DNA of 64,000 bases from Streptomyces sp. MMBL 11-1 (GCF_028622875.1 NZ_CP117709.1:6575001-6639000); one strand, 5' to 3'; positions 37,482 through 49,218 are shown, numbered from the stretch's first letter. A program made the numbers and translations. The notes: generated from the sequence alone by a model not told the origin.

Positions 37482-37596
37482 GCGCCCGGTCCCGCGTACG
37501 GCGCCGGTGAAGGCCGCTGGTGGTCGGGGCGGACCGGCGCGCCAGGGGTGTGGTGGGACACCTGGGCATGACCGGGCGGCGGCTATGTACTAGAGT

Positions 37597-37614
37597 TATC
37601 TCGACATCGAGATA
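37597..37614 (+). promoter_or_regulatory. Inverted repeat upstream of acnA
   Basis: TATCTCGA (37597-37604) and TCGAGATA (37607-37614) form an 18-base palindrome with a CA centre, 154 bases before the acnA start. It resembles the repeat before the murA-like gene. It is a likely regulator site in the acnA promoter region. Confidence 0.55.
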
Positions 37615-37655
37615 TCTGCCGAGGCGCACCGCGGCCGCTGCCCGGTAAGGGTTAC

Positions 37656-40485
<2,830 letters not shown>

Positions 40486-40503
40486 GCGGCGGACAGCGGA
40501 ACA

Positions 40504-40543
40504 GAAGGGCCGCGTCCCGGGTCTCCCCGGGGCGCGGCCCTTC
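40504..40543 (+). terminator. Terminator of acnA
   Basis: GAAGGGCCGCGTCCCGGG (40504-40521) pairs with 40526-40543 over 18 bp, with one G-U pair and a TCTC loop. It is 18 bases past the acnA stop. Confidence 0.92.
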
Positions 40544-40619
40544 CGCGTTCCCGGAGCCCGGCGTGCGATCGTGGGCCTGCGGCGCACCCGCACCACCCGT
40601 ACGGAAAGTGAACGACCTC

Positions 40620-41237
40620 ATGGGCGAGCTGATCCTGATCCGGCACGGCGAGACCGAGTGGTCCCGTTCCGGACAGCACACGAGCTACACCGACCTCCCT
40701 CTCACCGACGTCGGGGAGCGCCAGGCCCGCGCGCTCGTCCCGCTGCTGGCCGACCGGAACATCGGGCTCACCCTCGTCAGCCCGATGATCCGGGCCCGCC
40801 GCACCGCCGAACTGGCCGGGCTCCCCGACCTCCGGGTCACCCCCGAGCTGCGGGAGTGGGACTACGGCGGCTACGAGGGCATCACCACCCTGGCGATCCG
40901 CCGTACCCGGCCCTTCTGGAACCTGTGGACCGACGGCGTCGACCCCGGCTCCGAGGAGCACCCCGGCGAGAGCCCCGCCCAGATCGGGGAGCGGGCCGAC
41001 CAGGTCCTCGCGGGCGTCCGGTCCGCCGCCGAGGGAATCGGGAGCGCGGACATCGCCCTCGTCGCGCACTCGCACTTCCTGCGCGTCCTCACCGCCCGCT
41101 ATCTCGGCCTGACGCCGGCCGAGGGGCGCCTCTTCCAGCTCGCCACCGGAGCCGTCTCCCGGCTCGGCACCGAACACGGCCGGCCGGTCGTCGTGGCACT
41201 CAACGTGGCCCTGCCGGAGAGCCTCCAGCCGCGCTGA
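40620..41237 (+). CDS. Histidine phosphatase (phosphoglycerate mutase-like)
   Basis: The 205-residue protein has the catalytic RHGE at residues 8-11, LPLTDVGERQA in the next helix, SPMIRARRTAEL for the phosphate-binding Arg, EWDYGGYEG for the acid residue and VAHSHFLR for the second His. It is a small-molecule or phosphoprotein phosphatase; the substrate is unknown. The same gene follows aconitase in S. coelicolor as I recall. ATG 40620 starts the conserved strand; an in-frame GTG at 40608 is an alternative nearer the GGAAAG site. The end of the gene lies in a degenerate tandem repeat, so its last residues (ALPESLQPR) appear to be one unit of a formerly longer tail. Confidence 0.88.
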   Translation: MGELILIRHGETEWSRSGQHTSYTDLPLTDVGERQARALVPLLADRNIGLTLVSPMIRARRTAELAGLPDLRVTPELREWDYGGYEGITTLAIRRTRPFWNLWTDGVDPGSEEHPGESPAQIGERADQVLAGVRSAAEGIGSADIALVAHSHFLRVLTARYLGLTPAEGRLFQLATGAVSRLGTEHGRPVVVALNVALPESLQPR

Positions 41238-41344
41238 ACCCGGCTCCGGCGGAGAGCCTCCAGCCGCGCTGGACCTCTCGCCCTGCCGGAGAACCTCCTG
41301 CCCGCGCTGGACCTCGCCCTGCCCGAGCGCCTCCAGCAGGCGTG
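41203..41344 (+). repeat. Four degenerate tandem repeats at the phosphatase 3' end
   Basis: Units of about 34-38 bases (core CTGCCGGAGAGCCTCCAGCC-GCGCTG) occur four times in a row. The phosphatase stop (TGA) lies at the end of unit 1. The later units have TGG at this position and still encode ALPENLLPALDLALPERLQQA in one frame. Confidence 0.75.
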
Positions 41345-41353
41345 AACGCCGAC

Positions 41354-41382
41354 GGCCGGCACCCCGCCAGGGGATGCCGGCC
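41354..41382. terminator. Hairpin between convergent phosphatase and GH92 genes
   Basis: GGCCGGCA-CCCC (41354-41365) pairs with GGGG and TGCCGGCC (41370-41382) with one bulged base. It lies between the two stop codons and may serve both genes. Confidence 0.75.
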
Positions 41383-41404
41383 GCCCGCACTCGTCGCGCA
41401 GGGG

Positions 41405-44400
41405 TCAGGAGAGCAGCTCCACCTCCGCGAGCGTCGCCGAACCCGTCAGCACCAGCCGGTACGCGGTGTACGAGCCGGGCCTGTCCACCGAGAACACCCG
41501 GGTCTGCTTGTCCCAGGCGAACGACTGGCCGGAGCGGCGGTCGAGGTCCGTCCACTTCTCGCCGTCCGTCGAACCCTGGAGCGTCCAGCCCTTCGGGGCC
41601 TTGTCCGCCGCCGCCGAGGTCAGCGTGTACTGCACGCCCTTCGTCGCCGAGGACACCGGCAGCTCCACCGACTCGACCGTCGCCGAGGTGGCCGAGGTGT
41701 CGTCGAAGAGCGCGCCGTCGCCCTTGAGCGCGTCGCCCTTGGGCGTCGGGACCTTGTCGTCCTTCTGCACGGAGACCGGGGCCGCGTCCTTGCCCGTGCC
41801 CCAGGCCGACGGCTTCGGACCCATGGCGAACTCCAGCGTGCCTCCCCTGGCCAGCACGTCGTGGGGGAGCGCCGTGGAGGTCCACTTCTTGCCGTTGACC
41901 TTCACGCCCTGCACGTAGATGTTCTTGTCGCTGTTCTTCGGGGCCTTCACGACCAGCTTGCGGCCGTTGTCCATGCGGACGGTCGCCTTCTTGAAGAGCG
42001 GCGAGCCGATCGCGTACTCTCCGCTGCCCATGACCAGCGGGTAGAAGCCGAGCGCCGAGAAGAGGAACCAGGCCGACTGCTCGCCGTTGTCCTCGTCGCC
42101 GTGGATGCCCTGCCCGATCTCGCTGCCGACGTACAGCCGGCCCAGGACCTCGCGGACCTTCTCCTGCGTCCTGTACGGCTGCGAGGCCGCGTTGTACATG
42201 TACGTGGCGTGGTGGGCGACCTGGTTGCTGTGCCCGTACTGGCCCATCCGCACGTCACGCGCCTCGGTCATCTCGTGGATGACGCCGCCGTAGCTGCCGA
42301 CGAACTCCGGGCCCGCCGTCTCCGGCGTCGAGAAGTACGTGTCCAGCTTCTTGCCCAGGCCCGCGCGGCCGCCGTACAGGTTGGCCAGGCCCCGGCTGTC
42401 CTGCGGGGCGGTGAAGGCGTAGCCCCAGCCGTTGGTCTCGGTGTAGTCGTAGCCCCAGACGCGGGGGTCGTACTCACCCGAGGGCAGACGCCAGTCGCCG
42501 TTCGGCTTCTTGCCCTGGAAGAACCCGGCCTTGTCGTCGAAGAGCTTGACGTACTTCTGCGCCCGGTTCATGAAGTACGCGGACTCTTCCTTGTACCGCG
42601 CCTTCTTCGTCTTCCTGTACAGCTCCTCGCCCATCCGGGCGATGCCGTAGTCGTTGACGTAGCCCTCCAGCGACCAGGACAGGCCCTCGTGGGTGGCGGT
42701 GTCCGCGTAACCGGTGAAGACCGAGGTCTGAAGGCCCTTGCGGCCGACGCCCGAGGACGGCGGCGCCACGGTGGCGTTCTTGAGCGCCGCCTCGTACGCC
42801 GCCTCGGCGTCGAACTCCACGCCCTTGACGTACGCGTCGGCGAACGCCACGTCCGAGCTGGTGCCGGTCATCAGGTCCGCGTAGCCGGGGGAGGACCAGC
42901 GCGAGGTCCAGCCGCCGTCCTTGTAGTGCTGGACGAAACCGTCCACCAGCTCGCCGGCCTTCTTCGGGGAGAAGAAGGAGTAGGCGGGCCACGTCGTGCG
43001 GTAGGTGTCCCAGAAGCCGTTGTTGACGTACACCTCGCCGTCGACGATCTTCGCGCCCGTTCGCGTCGGGGTGTTCTCACCGGTCGCCTTGGAGAAGGGG
43101 CTGGCGTACCTGTTCTTGCCCTTCACCTTCTCGTGGCCGGAGTTCGGGTAGAGGTAGAGCCGGTAGAGGCTGGAGTAGAGGGTGGTCAGCTGGTCGGCGC
43201 TGGCGCCCTCGACCTCGACCGTCCGCAGGATGTCGTCCCAGGCGCCCTGCGCCGTGCGCTGCACGCGCTCGAAGGAGGTGGACTCCGGGATCTCCATCGC
43301 CAGGTTCCGCTTCGCCTGGTCGACGCCGATCAGCGAGGTGGCCAGCCGCAGGTTGACCGTGCGGTCCTTGCCCGCGTCGAAGCGGAAGAACCCGGTGACG
43401 TCGTCGCCCCCGCCGCCCTTCAGCCTGCCGCTGTCGGTGACCGGCGCGTCGAAGACGCCGTACACGAACATCCGGGTCGCCCCGGTGGACAGGCCGCTCC
43501 TGACGTCCGAGTAGCCGGAGAAGGAGCCGGTCTTCGGGTCGAGGGTGATGCCGCCGTCGTTCGTGACGTTGTCGAAGACCAGGCTCGCGTCCTTGCCCGG
43601 GTAGGTGAACCGCATCCGGGCCGCGTGGTCGGTCGGCGTCATCTCGGCCTTGAGGCCGTTCTCGAACGTGACGCCGTAGTAGTGCGGCTTCGCCGTCTCG
43701 TTCTCGTGCCGGAACGGCAGCGCGCGGGCGCTCCGGGACGCGTCCGGGGTGCCGCTCGCGGCCGACGGCATCAGCTGGAAGGTCTGCCGGTCACCCATCC
43801 AGGGGCTCGGCTCGTGGCTGGCGGCGAAGGCCTGGAGCGTCGGGAGGTTGTCCGCGTTGTTGCCCCGGTGGTAGTCGTACAGCCAGCTGGTGGTGCCCGC
43901 GTTGGTGACCGGCGTCCAGAAGTTGAAGCCGTGCGGCACAGCCGTGGCCGGAATGTTGTTGCCGCGCGAGAAGCCGCCGCTGGAGTTGGTGCCGCGGGTC
44001 GTCAGCGCGTAGTCCGACAGATGCGCCTTGCGCTTCTCGGGCTTCTTCGGGGCGATCGTGATGTCGTCGATCCAGCCCTGGAACTTCGCCGGGCCCTTGG
44101 GGGAGTCGTACGCCACCAGGATCCGGTCGACCGTCTTGCCCGCGGCGACCGTGCCGAGGCGGGCGGCGACCTTGTTCCACTGGTTGACGTAGAGGCGCTT
44201 GGCGTCCGCCTGGCCCTGCGGGGTGAGCAGCCCGCCGTGGCTGTCGGTGGCCTTCAGCTCGCTCAGGTACGTGCCGTCGGTGAAGGCCAGGTCCACCGCG
44301 ACGTGCGTGGCGGGGTAGTTCAGGTCAGTCTCGCCCATCTGCGGGTAGACCAGGTACGACAGTTCGGTGTCCTTGGTGACGGCCGTGTTCACGTCGAAGA

Positions 44401-45286
44401 TCTTGTTGTACGAGTAGGCGCGTCCGTCGGCCGTGTGCGTGCCCGCGTAGCGCAGTGCCTTCTTTCCGGTGAATCCCGCGCCGGACTTCGCGGTGGGGGA
44501 TCCGGAGGGACCGCGGTCGGGCTGGCTGCGCATCTCGTCGGGCACCGGTGCGGAGGTGTCACCGTTCGAGAACTGAACGTCGGCGAGCTGGAGCGCGTCC
44601 GCGCCGTTGTTCGCGGTGATCTCCAGGCGGAGGTGCCGGTAGGCGGTGTCGCTCGCGAAGTCGTACGTCTTCGTCTCGTGCCGCTTGGCGAAGGTCTCGC
44701 CGGTGCGGGTGTCGAGGTCGGTCCACTCCTTGCCGTCCGCCGAGCCCTTGAGCGTCCAGGCCTTCGGGTCGCGTTCGGCGTGGTCGTTGGCCGAGGTGAG
44801 GGCGTACGTCACGACCTTGACGGGTTCGTCCAGATCGAACTCGACCCAGCCGGCCTTCGCGAACGTCAGCCACTTGGAGCCCGGTTCGACGTCGACGAGG
44901 TTCTCCTTGACCTCGCCGCCCGCGGTGTTCTCGGCGCTCGCGCGCAGCTCCGTCACCCGGTCGGTGACGTTGCCCGGTATGCCGGAGGAGAAGCCCCCGT
45001 CGACGCCGGAGGAGCGCTTCTCGCCGTCGGGGCCCTCCTCGACGGTGCCGCGCCAGTCAGGCTGCTTCTCGTCCGCCTCGAACGAGGTGCTGAACGTCCG
45101 GTCGCCGGACGGTTTCCGGTCCGGTGAGGAGGGCTGAGCGGTGGCGACCGCGGGGGCGATCACCACCAGGGCGAGGGACGCCGCCAGGGCGGCTGCTGTG
45201 GGGGTCCGTCTCCGGCGGGAAGCCGGGCGGGGGACCGCGTGAGGGGCCTTGTCGTATCCGTGATCGAGGCCGCGTGGTGGCTGCAT
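41405..45286 (-). CDS. Secreted GH92 alpha-mannosidase with carbohydrate-binding domains
   Basis: The 1293-residue protein has a long basic signal region (RRRRTPTAAALAASLALVV, cut near ATAQ). An N-terminal F5/8-type discoidin domain (about 90-250) is followed by a sugar-binding-like jelly roll (about 280-400). The GH92 beta and (alpha/alpha)6 domains follow (about 420-1150), with GFWDTYRTTWPAYSF, EGLSWSLEGYVNDYG and the catalytic IHGDEDNGEQSAWF. A second F5/8-type domain is at the C terminus. GH92 enzymes remove mannose from alpha-mannans and N-glycans using calcium. ATG 45286 follows GAGGAACGG. A perfect LacI-type palindrome lies 32 bases upstream. It precedes the ngcEFG importer in divergent orientation and fits use of fungal cell-wall sugars. 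Confidence 0.92.
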   Translation of the reverse strand: MQPPRGLDHGYDKAPHAVPRPASRRRRTPTAAALAASLALVVIAPAVATAQPSSPDRKPSGDRTFSTSFEADEKQPDWRGTVEEGPDGEKRSSGVDGGFSSGIPGNVTDRVTELRASAENTAGGEVKENLVDVEPGSKWLTFAKAGWVEFDLDEPVKVVTYALTSANDHAERDPKAWTLKGSADGKEWTDLDTRTGETFAKRHETKTYDFASDTAYRHLRLEITANNGADALQLADVQFSNGDTSAPVPDEMRSQPDRGPSGSPTAKSGAGFTGKKALRYAGTHTADGRAYSYNKIFDVNTAVTKDTELSYLVYPQMGETDLNYPATHVAVDLAFTDGTYLSELKATDSHGGLLTPQGQADAKRLYVNQWNKVAARLGTVAAGKTVDRILVAYDSPKGPAKFQGWIDDITIAPKKPEKRKAHLSDYALTTRGTNSSGGFSRGNNIPATAVPHGFNFWTPVTNAGTTSWLYDYHRGNNADNLPTLQAFAASHEPSPWMGDRQTFQLMPSAASGTPDASRSARALPFRHENETAKPHYYGVTFENGLKAEMTPTDHAARMRFTYPGKDASLVFDNVTNDGGITLDPKTGSFSGYSDVRSGLSTGATRMFVYGVFDAPVTDSGRLKGGGGDDVTGFFRFDAGKDRTVNLRLATSLIGVDQAKRNLAMEIPESTSFERVQRTAQGAWDDILRTVEVEGASADQLTTLYSSLYRLYLYPNSGHEKVKGKNRYASPFSKATGENTPTRTGAKIVDGEVYVNNGFWDTYRTTWPAYSFFSPKKAGELVDGFVQHYKDGGWTSRWSSPGYADLMTGTSSDVAFADAYVKGVEFDAEAAYEAALKNATVAPPSSGVGRKGLQTSVFTGYADTATHEGLSWSLEGYVNDYGIARMGEELYRKTKKARYKEESAYFMNRAQKYVKLFDDKAGFFQGKKPNGDWRLPSGEYDPRVWGYDYTETNGWGYAFTAPQDSRGLANLYGGRAGLGKKLDTYFSTPETAGPEFVGSYGGVIHEMTEARDVRMGQYGHSNQVAHHATYMYNAASQPYRTQEKVREVLGRLYVGSEIGQGIHGDEDNGEQSAWFLFSALGFYPLVMGSGEYAIGSPLFKKATVRMDNGRKLVVKAPKNSDKNIYVQGVKVNGKKWTSTALPHDVLARGGTLEFAMGPKPSAWGTGKDAAPVSVQKDDKVPTPKGDALKGDGALFDDTSATSATVESVELPVSSATKGVQYTLTSAAADKAPKGWTLQGSTDGEKWTDLDRRSGQSFAWDKQTRVFSVDRPGSYTAYRLVLTGSATLAEVELLS

Positions 45287-45317
45287 GCCGAGCCGTTCCT
45301 CCCCGGGAAAATGCGTG

Positions 45318-45329
45318 GACAACGTTGTC
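45318..45329 (-). promoter_or_regulatory. LacI-family operator candidate of the GH92 gene
   Basis: GACAACGTTGTC is a perfect 12-base palindrome with the central CG typical of LacI-family sites. It lies 32 bases before the GH92 start codon, where binding would block transcription. Confidence 0.55.
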
Positions 45330-45512
45330 AAAGCGGAATGCAAGGTCCAGTAGGGATCCAAGTGGCTGGACGTGTCAAGGGTGTTGCCGCGGGGCTCGTC
45401 GGCGAATCGGCCGGAATGGGGAAATAGCCGCCGCGGGGGGAGGGCGCGAGGTGCCGAGGTGTCCGTGAGGTCTCAACTCGGGAAAGACTGCCGCCCAAAC
45501 CTGCTTTCGATC

Positions 45513-45542
45513 TTGCTCAGTTGGCAACAAGTGGACTATACC
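45513..45542 (+). promoter_or_regulatory. Candidate ngcE promoter
   Basis: TTGCTC (45513-45518) and TATACC (45537-45542) are 18 bases apart. The -10 lies inside the dre-like site, so a bound repressor would block it. Confidence 0.45.
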
Positions 45543-45545
45543 TGT
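45530..45545 (+). promoter_or_regulatory. dre-like site (DasR type) before ngcE
   Basis: AGTGGACTATACCTGT agrees with 12 of 16 positions of the DasR responsive element AGTGGTCTAGACCACT. DasR is the GlcNAc-responsive repressor of aminosugar uptake in Streptomyces, and the downstream genes encode a GlcNAc/chitobiose importer, so the site makes sense. Confidence 0.5.
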
Positions 45546-45791
45546 CGGCACCCGCACAGCCGCTTCGCGCGGACGTGCGCACGGGGGAAACGGGGACGGT
45601 CGCGAGGACGCCAGGGGTGTCCTCGCTGTACGGTCTTCCGGCATCCCCACTGCACCGGCCCGTCCGGTACATCTGTTTTTCCGCATGACCCAAGCGCAAC
45701 TGACCGCGGTGGCGGGGCCCTTCGCCTGAGGCGAATTCACGACGGGCGACCGGTACACCGCCTGAGTCCTGGAGAAGGCGAGGACTTGAGC

Positions 45792-47237
45792 ATGGGATCC
45801 ACCTCCGCCCACAACAATGAGGGCCTTGGCCGTCGCGATCTGATCAAGCGTTCTGCCGCACTCGGCCTGATCGCTGTTCCGACGATGAGCTTCCTGTCCG
45901 CCTGCGCGAGCGGCGACAGCGGCAGCGACGACAAGGTCGAAAAGGGCGAAAAGACCGAGAAGAACCCGCTGGCCGTCAATGGCAGCGCACCACTGGAGAT
46001 CGTCATCTTCGACGGTGGCTTCGGCACCAAGTACGCCAAGGACGCCCAGGCCGTCTACGAGAAGACCTACCCCGACGCGAAGGTCAAGTTCTCCGCGACG
46101 CAGAAGATCCAGTCGGTTCTCCAGCCGCGGTTCAACGGTGGAACCCCGCCGGACCTGATCGACAACTCCGGTGCCCAGCAGATGGACATGGGCGTCCTGG
46201 TCGGCAAGAAGCAGCTCACCGACCTGACCCCGCTGCTCGACGCCCCCTCCATCGACGACCCGGCCAAGAAGGTCCGCGACACCCTGCGGCCGGGCATCAT
46301 CGAGATGGGCCAGTTCGACGGCGACCCGGTCTGGATCATGTACTACGCGTACACGGTCTACGGCGTCTGGTACTCGCAGACCGCGCTGGAGAAGCTCGAC
46401 GCCACGTACCCGGAGACCTGGGACGACATGCTCGCGCTCTGCGCGAAGGCGAAGAAGGAGGGCATCGCCGGCTGGACCTACCCCGGCAAGCACCCGTACT
46501 ACATCCCGTTCTCGCTGTACCCCTTCATCGGCAAGATCGGCGGTGTCGAGGTCCTCGACGCGATCGACAACCTGGAGCCGAAGGCCTGGGAGCACCCGGC
46601 GGTCAAGGCGGCCTTCGAGGCGTACTACGAGCTCGTCGCCAAGGGCTACATCCTCGACGGCACCGCCGGCATGGACCACCGCGGTTCGCAGGGCGCGTGG
46701 GCCCGCGGCAAGGCGCTGTTCATCCCGAACGGCTCCTGGGTCGAGAACGAGGAAGCGGCGATCATCCCCAAGGACTTCAAGCTGTCCGTGGGCGCTCCCT
46801 CCAGCCTCGACTCCTCGGACAAGCTGCCCTTCGGCACCATCTGGGCGTCCGGTGGCGAGCCGTTCATCGTCCCGAGCAAGGCGAAGAACCCCGCGGGCGG
46901 CATGGAGCAGCTGCGCATCATGCTCAGCGAGGCCTCCTCCAAGTCCTTCACCACCAGCACCAAGTCGCTCTCCGCCTTCAACGGCGGCACGGACGGCATC
47001 GAGCTGTCCGACGGCCTGAAGTCGGGTGTCGCCGCGCTGGAGAAGGCCGGCACCAACGTGGTCAACCCGCGCCTGCAGGACTGGTACGTGAAGCTCCAGA
47101 AGGAGCAGATCGGCGTCGCCGCGCTCGGCGAGATGATGGCCGGCCGCGCCAAGCCCGCCGAGACCATCAAGAAGATCCAGGCATTCGCCGACGCGACCGC
47201 CAAGGACCAGTCCATCAAGCACTTCAAGCACCAGTGA
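45792..47237 (+). CDS. ngcE: N-acetylglucosamine/chitobiose-binding lipoprotein of ABC importer
   Basis: The 481-residue protein has a twin-arginine lipoprotein signal (RRDLIKRS at 14-21, lipobox LSAC with Cys38), so it folds before export and is anchored outside. The rest is a type 1 extracellular sugar-binding protein (IYDNSGAQQMDMG-like hinge segments, SYPFIG-like strand regions, aromatic-rich sugar site with WTYPGKHPYY). Two permease genes follow, but no ATPase gene; Streptomyces aminosugar importers of this kind share the ATPase MsiK encoded elsewhere. Gene order with rok7B7 and xylFGH matches S. coelicolor ngcEFG (SCO6005-6007 as I recall). A dre-like site in its promoter suggests control by DasR. 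Confidence 0.9.
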   Translation: MGSTSAHNNEGLGRRDLIKRSAALGLIAVPTMSFLSACASGDSGSDDKVEKGEKTEKNPLAVNGSAPLEIVIFDGGFGTKYAKDAQAVYEKTYPDAKVKFSATQKIQSVLQPRFNGGTPPDLIDNSGAQQMDMGVLVGKKQLTDLTPLLDAPSIDDPAKKVRDTLRPGIIEMGQFDGDPVWIMYYAYTVYGVWYSQTALEKLDATYPETWDDMLALCAKAKKEGIAGWTYPGKHPYYIPFSLYPFIGKIGGVEVLDAIDNLEPKAWEHPAVKAAFEAYYELVAKGYILDGTAGMDHRGSQGAWARGKALFIPNGSWVENEEAAIIPKDFKLSVGAPSSLDSSDKLPFGTIWASGGEPFIVPSKAKNPAGGMEQLRIMLSEASSKSFTTSTKSLSAFNGGTDGIELSDGLKSGVAALEKAGTNVVNPRLQDWYVKLQKEQIGVAALGEMMAGRAKPAETIKKIQAFADATAKDQSIKHFKHQ

Positions 47238-47286
47238 CCACGCGTCACCAGCGGCGGGCAGCAGGGGAAGGTCGGAGTCGGTAACG

Positions 47287-48207
47287 ATGCAACACGGTAA
47301 ATACCGGTTCATAGTCGGGTTCTTGGTGGTCCCGATGACGTTGTACGTCATCTTCGTCATCTGGCCCTTCATCCAGTCCATCTACTACTCGTTCACGGAC
47401 TGGACGGGGCTGAGTCCCGACTTCAAGATGGTCGGGTTCGACAACTACACCAAGATGCTCGATGACGACATCTTCTGGAAATCCTTGCAGCACAGCGTGC
47501 TGCTGGCCGTGCTGCTGCCGCTGGTGACGCTGGGGCTCGCACTCTTCTTCGCCTTCATGCTCAACGTGGGCGGGCGGCGCCGCAAGGGCGCCGCCGTCAC
47601 CGGCGTGCGGGGCTCCGGCTTCTACAAGATCGCGTACTTCTTCCCGCAGGTGCTCTCGATCGCGATCGTGGCCATCCTGTTCCAGTTCGCCTTCGACCCG
47701 GGCCAGGGCATGATCAACGGCGCGCTGAAGGCCGTCGGCGTCAAGGACCTGCCGGTCTGGCTGGGCGATCCGCAGCTGGCCCTGTGGGTCATCATGGCGG
47801 TCCTCGTCTGGTGCACCACCGGCTTCTTCGTGGTGCTGTTCTCCGCGGGCATGGCCTCCATCCCCAAGGACTTCTACGAAGCCGCCCTGCTGGACGGGGC
47901 GAGCCGGTTCACGACCTTCTTCCGGATCACGCTGCCCCTCCTGTGGGACACGGTCCAGTCCGGGTGGGTCTACATGGGCATCCTGGCGCTCGGCGCCGAG
48001 GGCTTCGCGATCGTCCACATCATGAGCGTCGGTCCCGGCGGGCCCGACTACTCGACCACCGTCCTGCCGCTGTACGTCTACCAGTCGGCGTTCCGTGACG
48101 GACAGGCGGGCTACGCGACCACGATCGGTGTCGCCCTGCTCCTCGTGACGCTGGCGTTCGCCGCCATCGTCATGCGGGTGGGCCGGCGCGAGCGGCTGGA
48201 GTTCTGA
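47287..48207 (+). CDS. ngcF: ABC permease for N-acetylglucosamine/chitobiose
   Basis: The 306-residue membrane protein has six helices and the ATPase-contact EAA loop (YEAALLDGASRFTTFFRITLP) typical of MalF-type sugar permeases. It lies 49 bases after ngcE and overlaps ngcG by one base (TGATG), so the operon is tightly coupled. With NgcG it forms the membrane channel fed by NgcE. Confidence 0.9.
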   Translation: MQHGKYRFIVGFLVVPMTLYVIFVIWPFIQSIYYSFTDWTGLSPDFKMVGFDNYTKMLDDDIFWKSLQHSVLLAVLLPLVTLGLALFFAFMLNVGGRRRKGAAVTGVRGSGFYKIAYFFPQVLSIAIVAILFQFAFDPGQGMINGALKAVGVKDLPVWLGDPQLALWVIMAVLVWCTTGFFVVLFSAGMASIPKDFYEAALLDGASRFTTFFRITLPLLWDTVQSGWVYMGILALGAEGFAIVHIMSVGPGGPDYSTTVLPLYVYQSAFRDGQAGYATTIGVALLLVTLAFAAIVMRVGRRERLEF

Positions 48208-49157
48208 TGAAGACCACTGACACCCCTCCCACCGGGCCCTCCGGGTCCCCCGCCGACGCCGAAGCGGCGAAGGTCCCGGCCCAGCGCACCGGGCCGGCGG
48301 GCAAGGGCGCGCCCGCCCCCGCGAAGAAGAGCGAGGGCCAGGTCCTCAACGTCTTCTCGCACGGGGTGCTGATCCTGTGGGCGATCATGGTCGTCCTGCC
48401 GTTGCTCTGGGCGGTGATGTCCTCGTTCAAGACCGACGCGGACATCTTCAACACCCCGTGGTCGCTGCCCGATTCGCTGAACTTCGACAGCTGGGGCCGG
48501 GCCTGGAGCCAGGCCCACATGAGCGAGTACTTCCTGAACACCATCCTGGTGGTGGGCGGGTCGCTCACGGGCACCCTGGTCCTCGGGTCCATGGCCGCCT
48601 ATGTGCTCGCCCGCTTCGAGTTCCCGGGCAACCGGTTCATTTACTTCTTGTTCGTCGGCGGCATGAGCTTCCCGATCATGCTGGCGCTGGTCCCCCTGTT
48701 CTACGTCATGGACAACATGGGGATGCTGAACACGATCCACGGCCTGATCCTCGTGTACATCGCGTACTCGCTGCCGTTCACCGTGTTCTTCCTGACCTCG
48801 TTCTTCCGGACGCTGCCGACCTCGGTGGCGGAGGCGTCGATCATCGACGGGGCCTCGCACACCCGCACGTTCTTCCAGGTCATGCTGCCGATGGCCAAGC
48901 CCGGCCTGATCAGCGTGGGCATCTTCAACTTCCTGGGGCAGTGGAACCAGTACATGCTGCCGACGGTGCTGAACACCGACCCGGAGAAGCGGGTGCTGGC
49001 CCAGGGCCTGGTGGAGCTGGCCTCCAGCCAGGGCTACAAGGGCGACTACTCCGGCCTCTTCGCCGGCCTGGTCATCGCGATGCTGCCCGTGCTGGCGGCG
49101 TACATCATCTTCCAGCGCCAGGTCGTCTCCGGCCTGACGGCGGGCGCCCTGAAGTAG
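48207..49157 (+). CDS. ngcG: ABC permease for N-acetylglucosamine/chitobiose
   Basis: The 316-residue MalG-type permease has a Pro/Ala-rich N-terminal arm of about 45 residues, six helices and the EAA loop (VAEASIIDGASHTRTFFQV). Its ATG overlaps the ngcF stop. No ATPase gene follows; energy most likely comes from the shared ATPase MsiK. A strong hairpin ends the operon. Confidence 0.9.
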   Translation: MKTTDTPPTGPSGSPADAEAAKVPAQRTGPAGKGAPAPAKKSEGQVLNVFSHGVLILWAIMVVLPLLWAVMSSFKTDADIFNTPWSLPDSLNFDSWGRAWSQAHMSEYFLNTILVVGGSLTGTLVLGSMAAYVLARFEFPGNRFIYFLFVGGMSFPIMLALVPLFYVMDNMGMLNTIHGLILVYIAYSLPFTVFFLTSFFRTLPTSVAEASIIDGASHTRTFFQVMLPMAKPGLISVGIFNFLGQWNQYMLPTVLNTDPEKRVLAQGLVELASSQGYKGDYSGLFAGLVIAMLPVLAAYIIFQRQVVSGLTAGALK

Positions 49158-49171
49158 CCCACGACGCGCGT

Positions 49172-49218
49172 ACGGCCCGGTGCCCCGGCGGAAACCCTCC
49201 GCCGGGGCACCGGGCCGT
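49172..49218 (+). terminator. Terminator of the ngcEFG operon
   Basis: Arms 49172-49192 and 49198-49218 pair perfectly over 21 bases around a five-base loop, 14 bases past the ngcG stop. Confidence 0.93.

Larger units (their letters stand above)
45287..45791. other. Divergent regulatory region between GH92 and ngcE
   Basis: This 505-base region has no gene. It contains the LacI-type palindrome near the GH92 start, the promoter and dre-like site for ngcE, and then an untranslated leader of about 240 bases before ngcE in which I see no clear riboswitch. Confidence 0.7.

Noticed and set aside
40571..45127. A 1518-codon plus-strand frame across the phosphatase and GH92 genes
   Set aside because: It is an antisense or shifted shadow of two clear genes, without motifs or a ribosome binding site.
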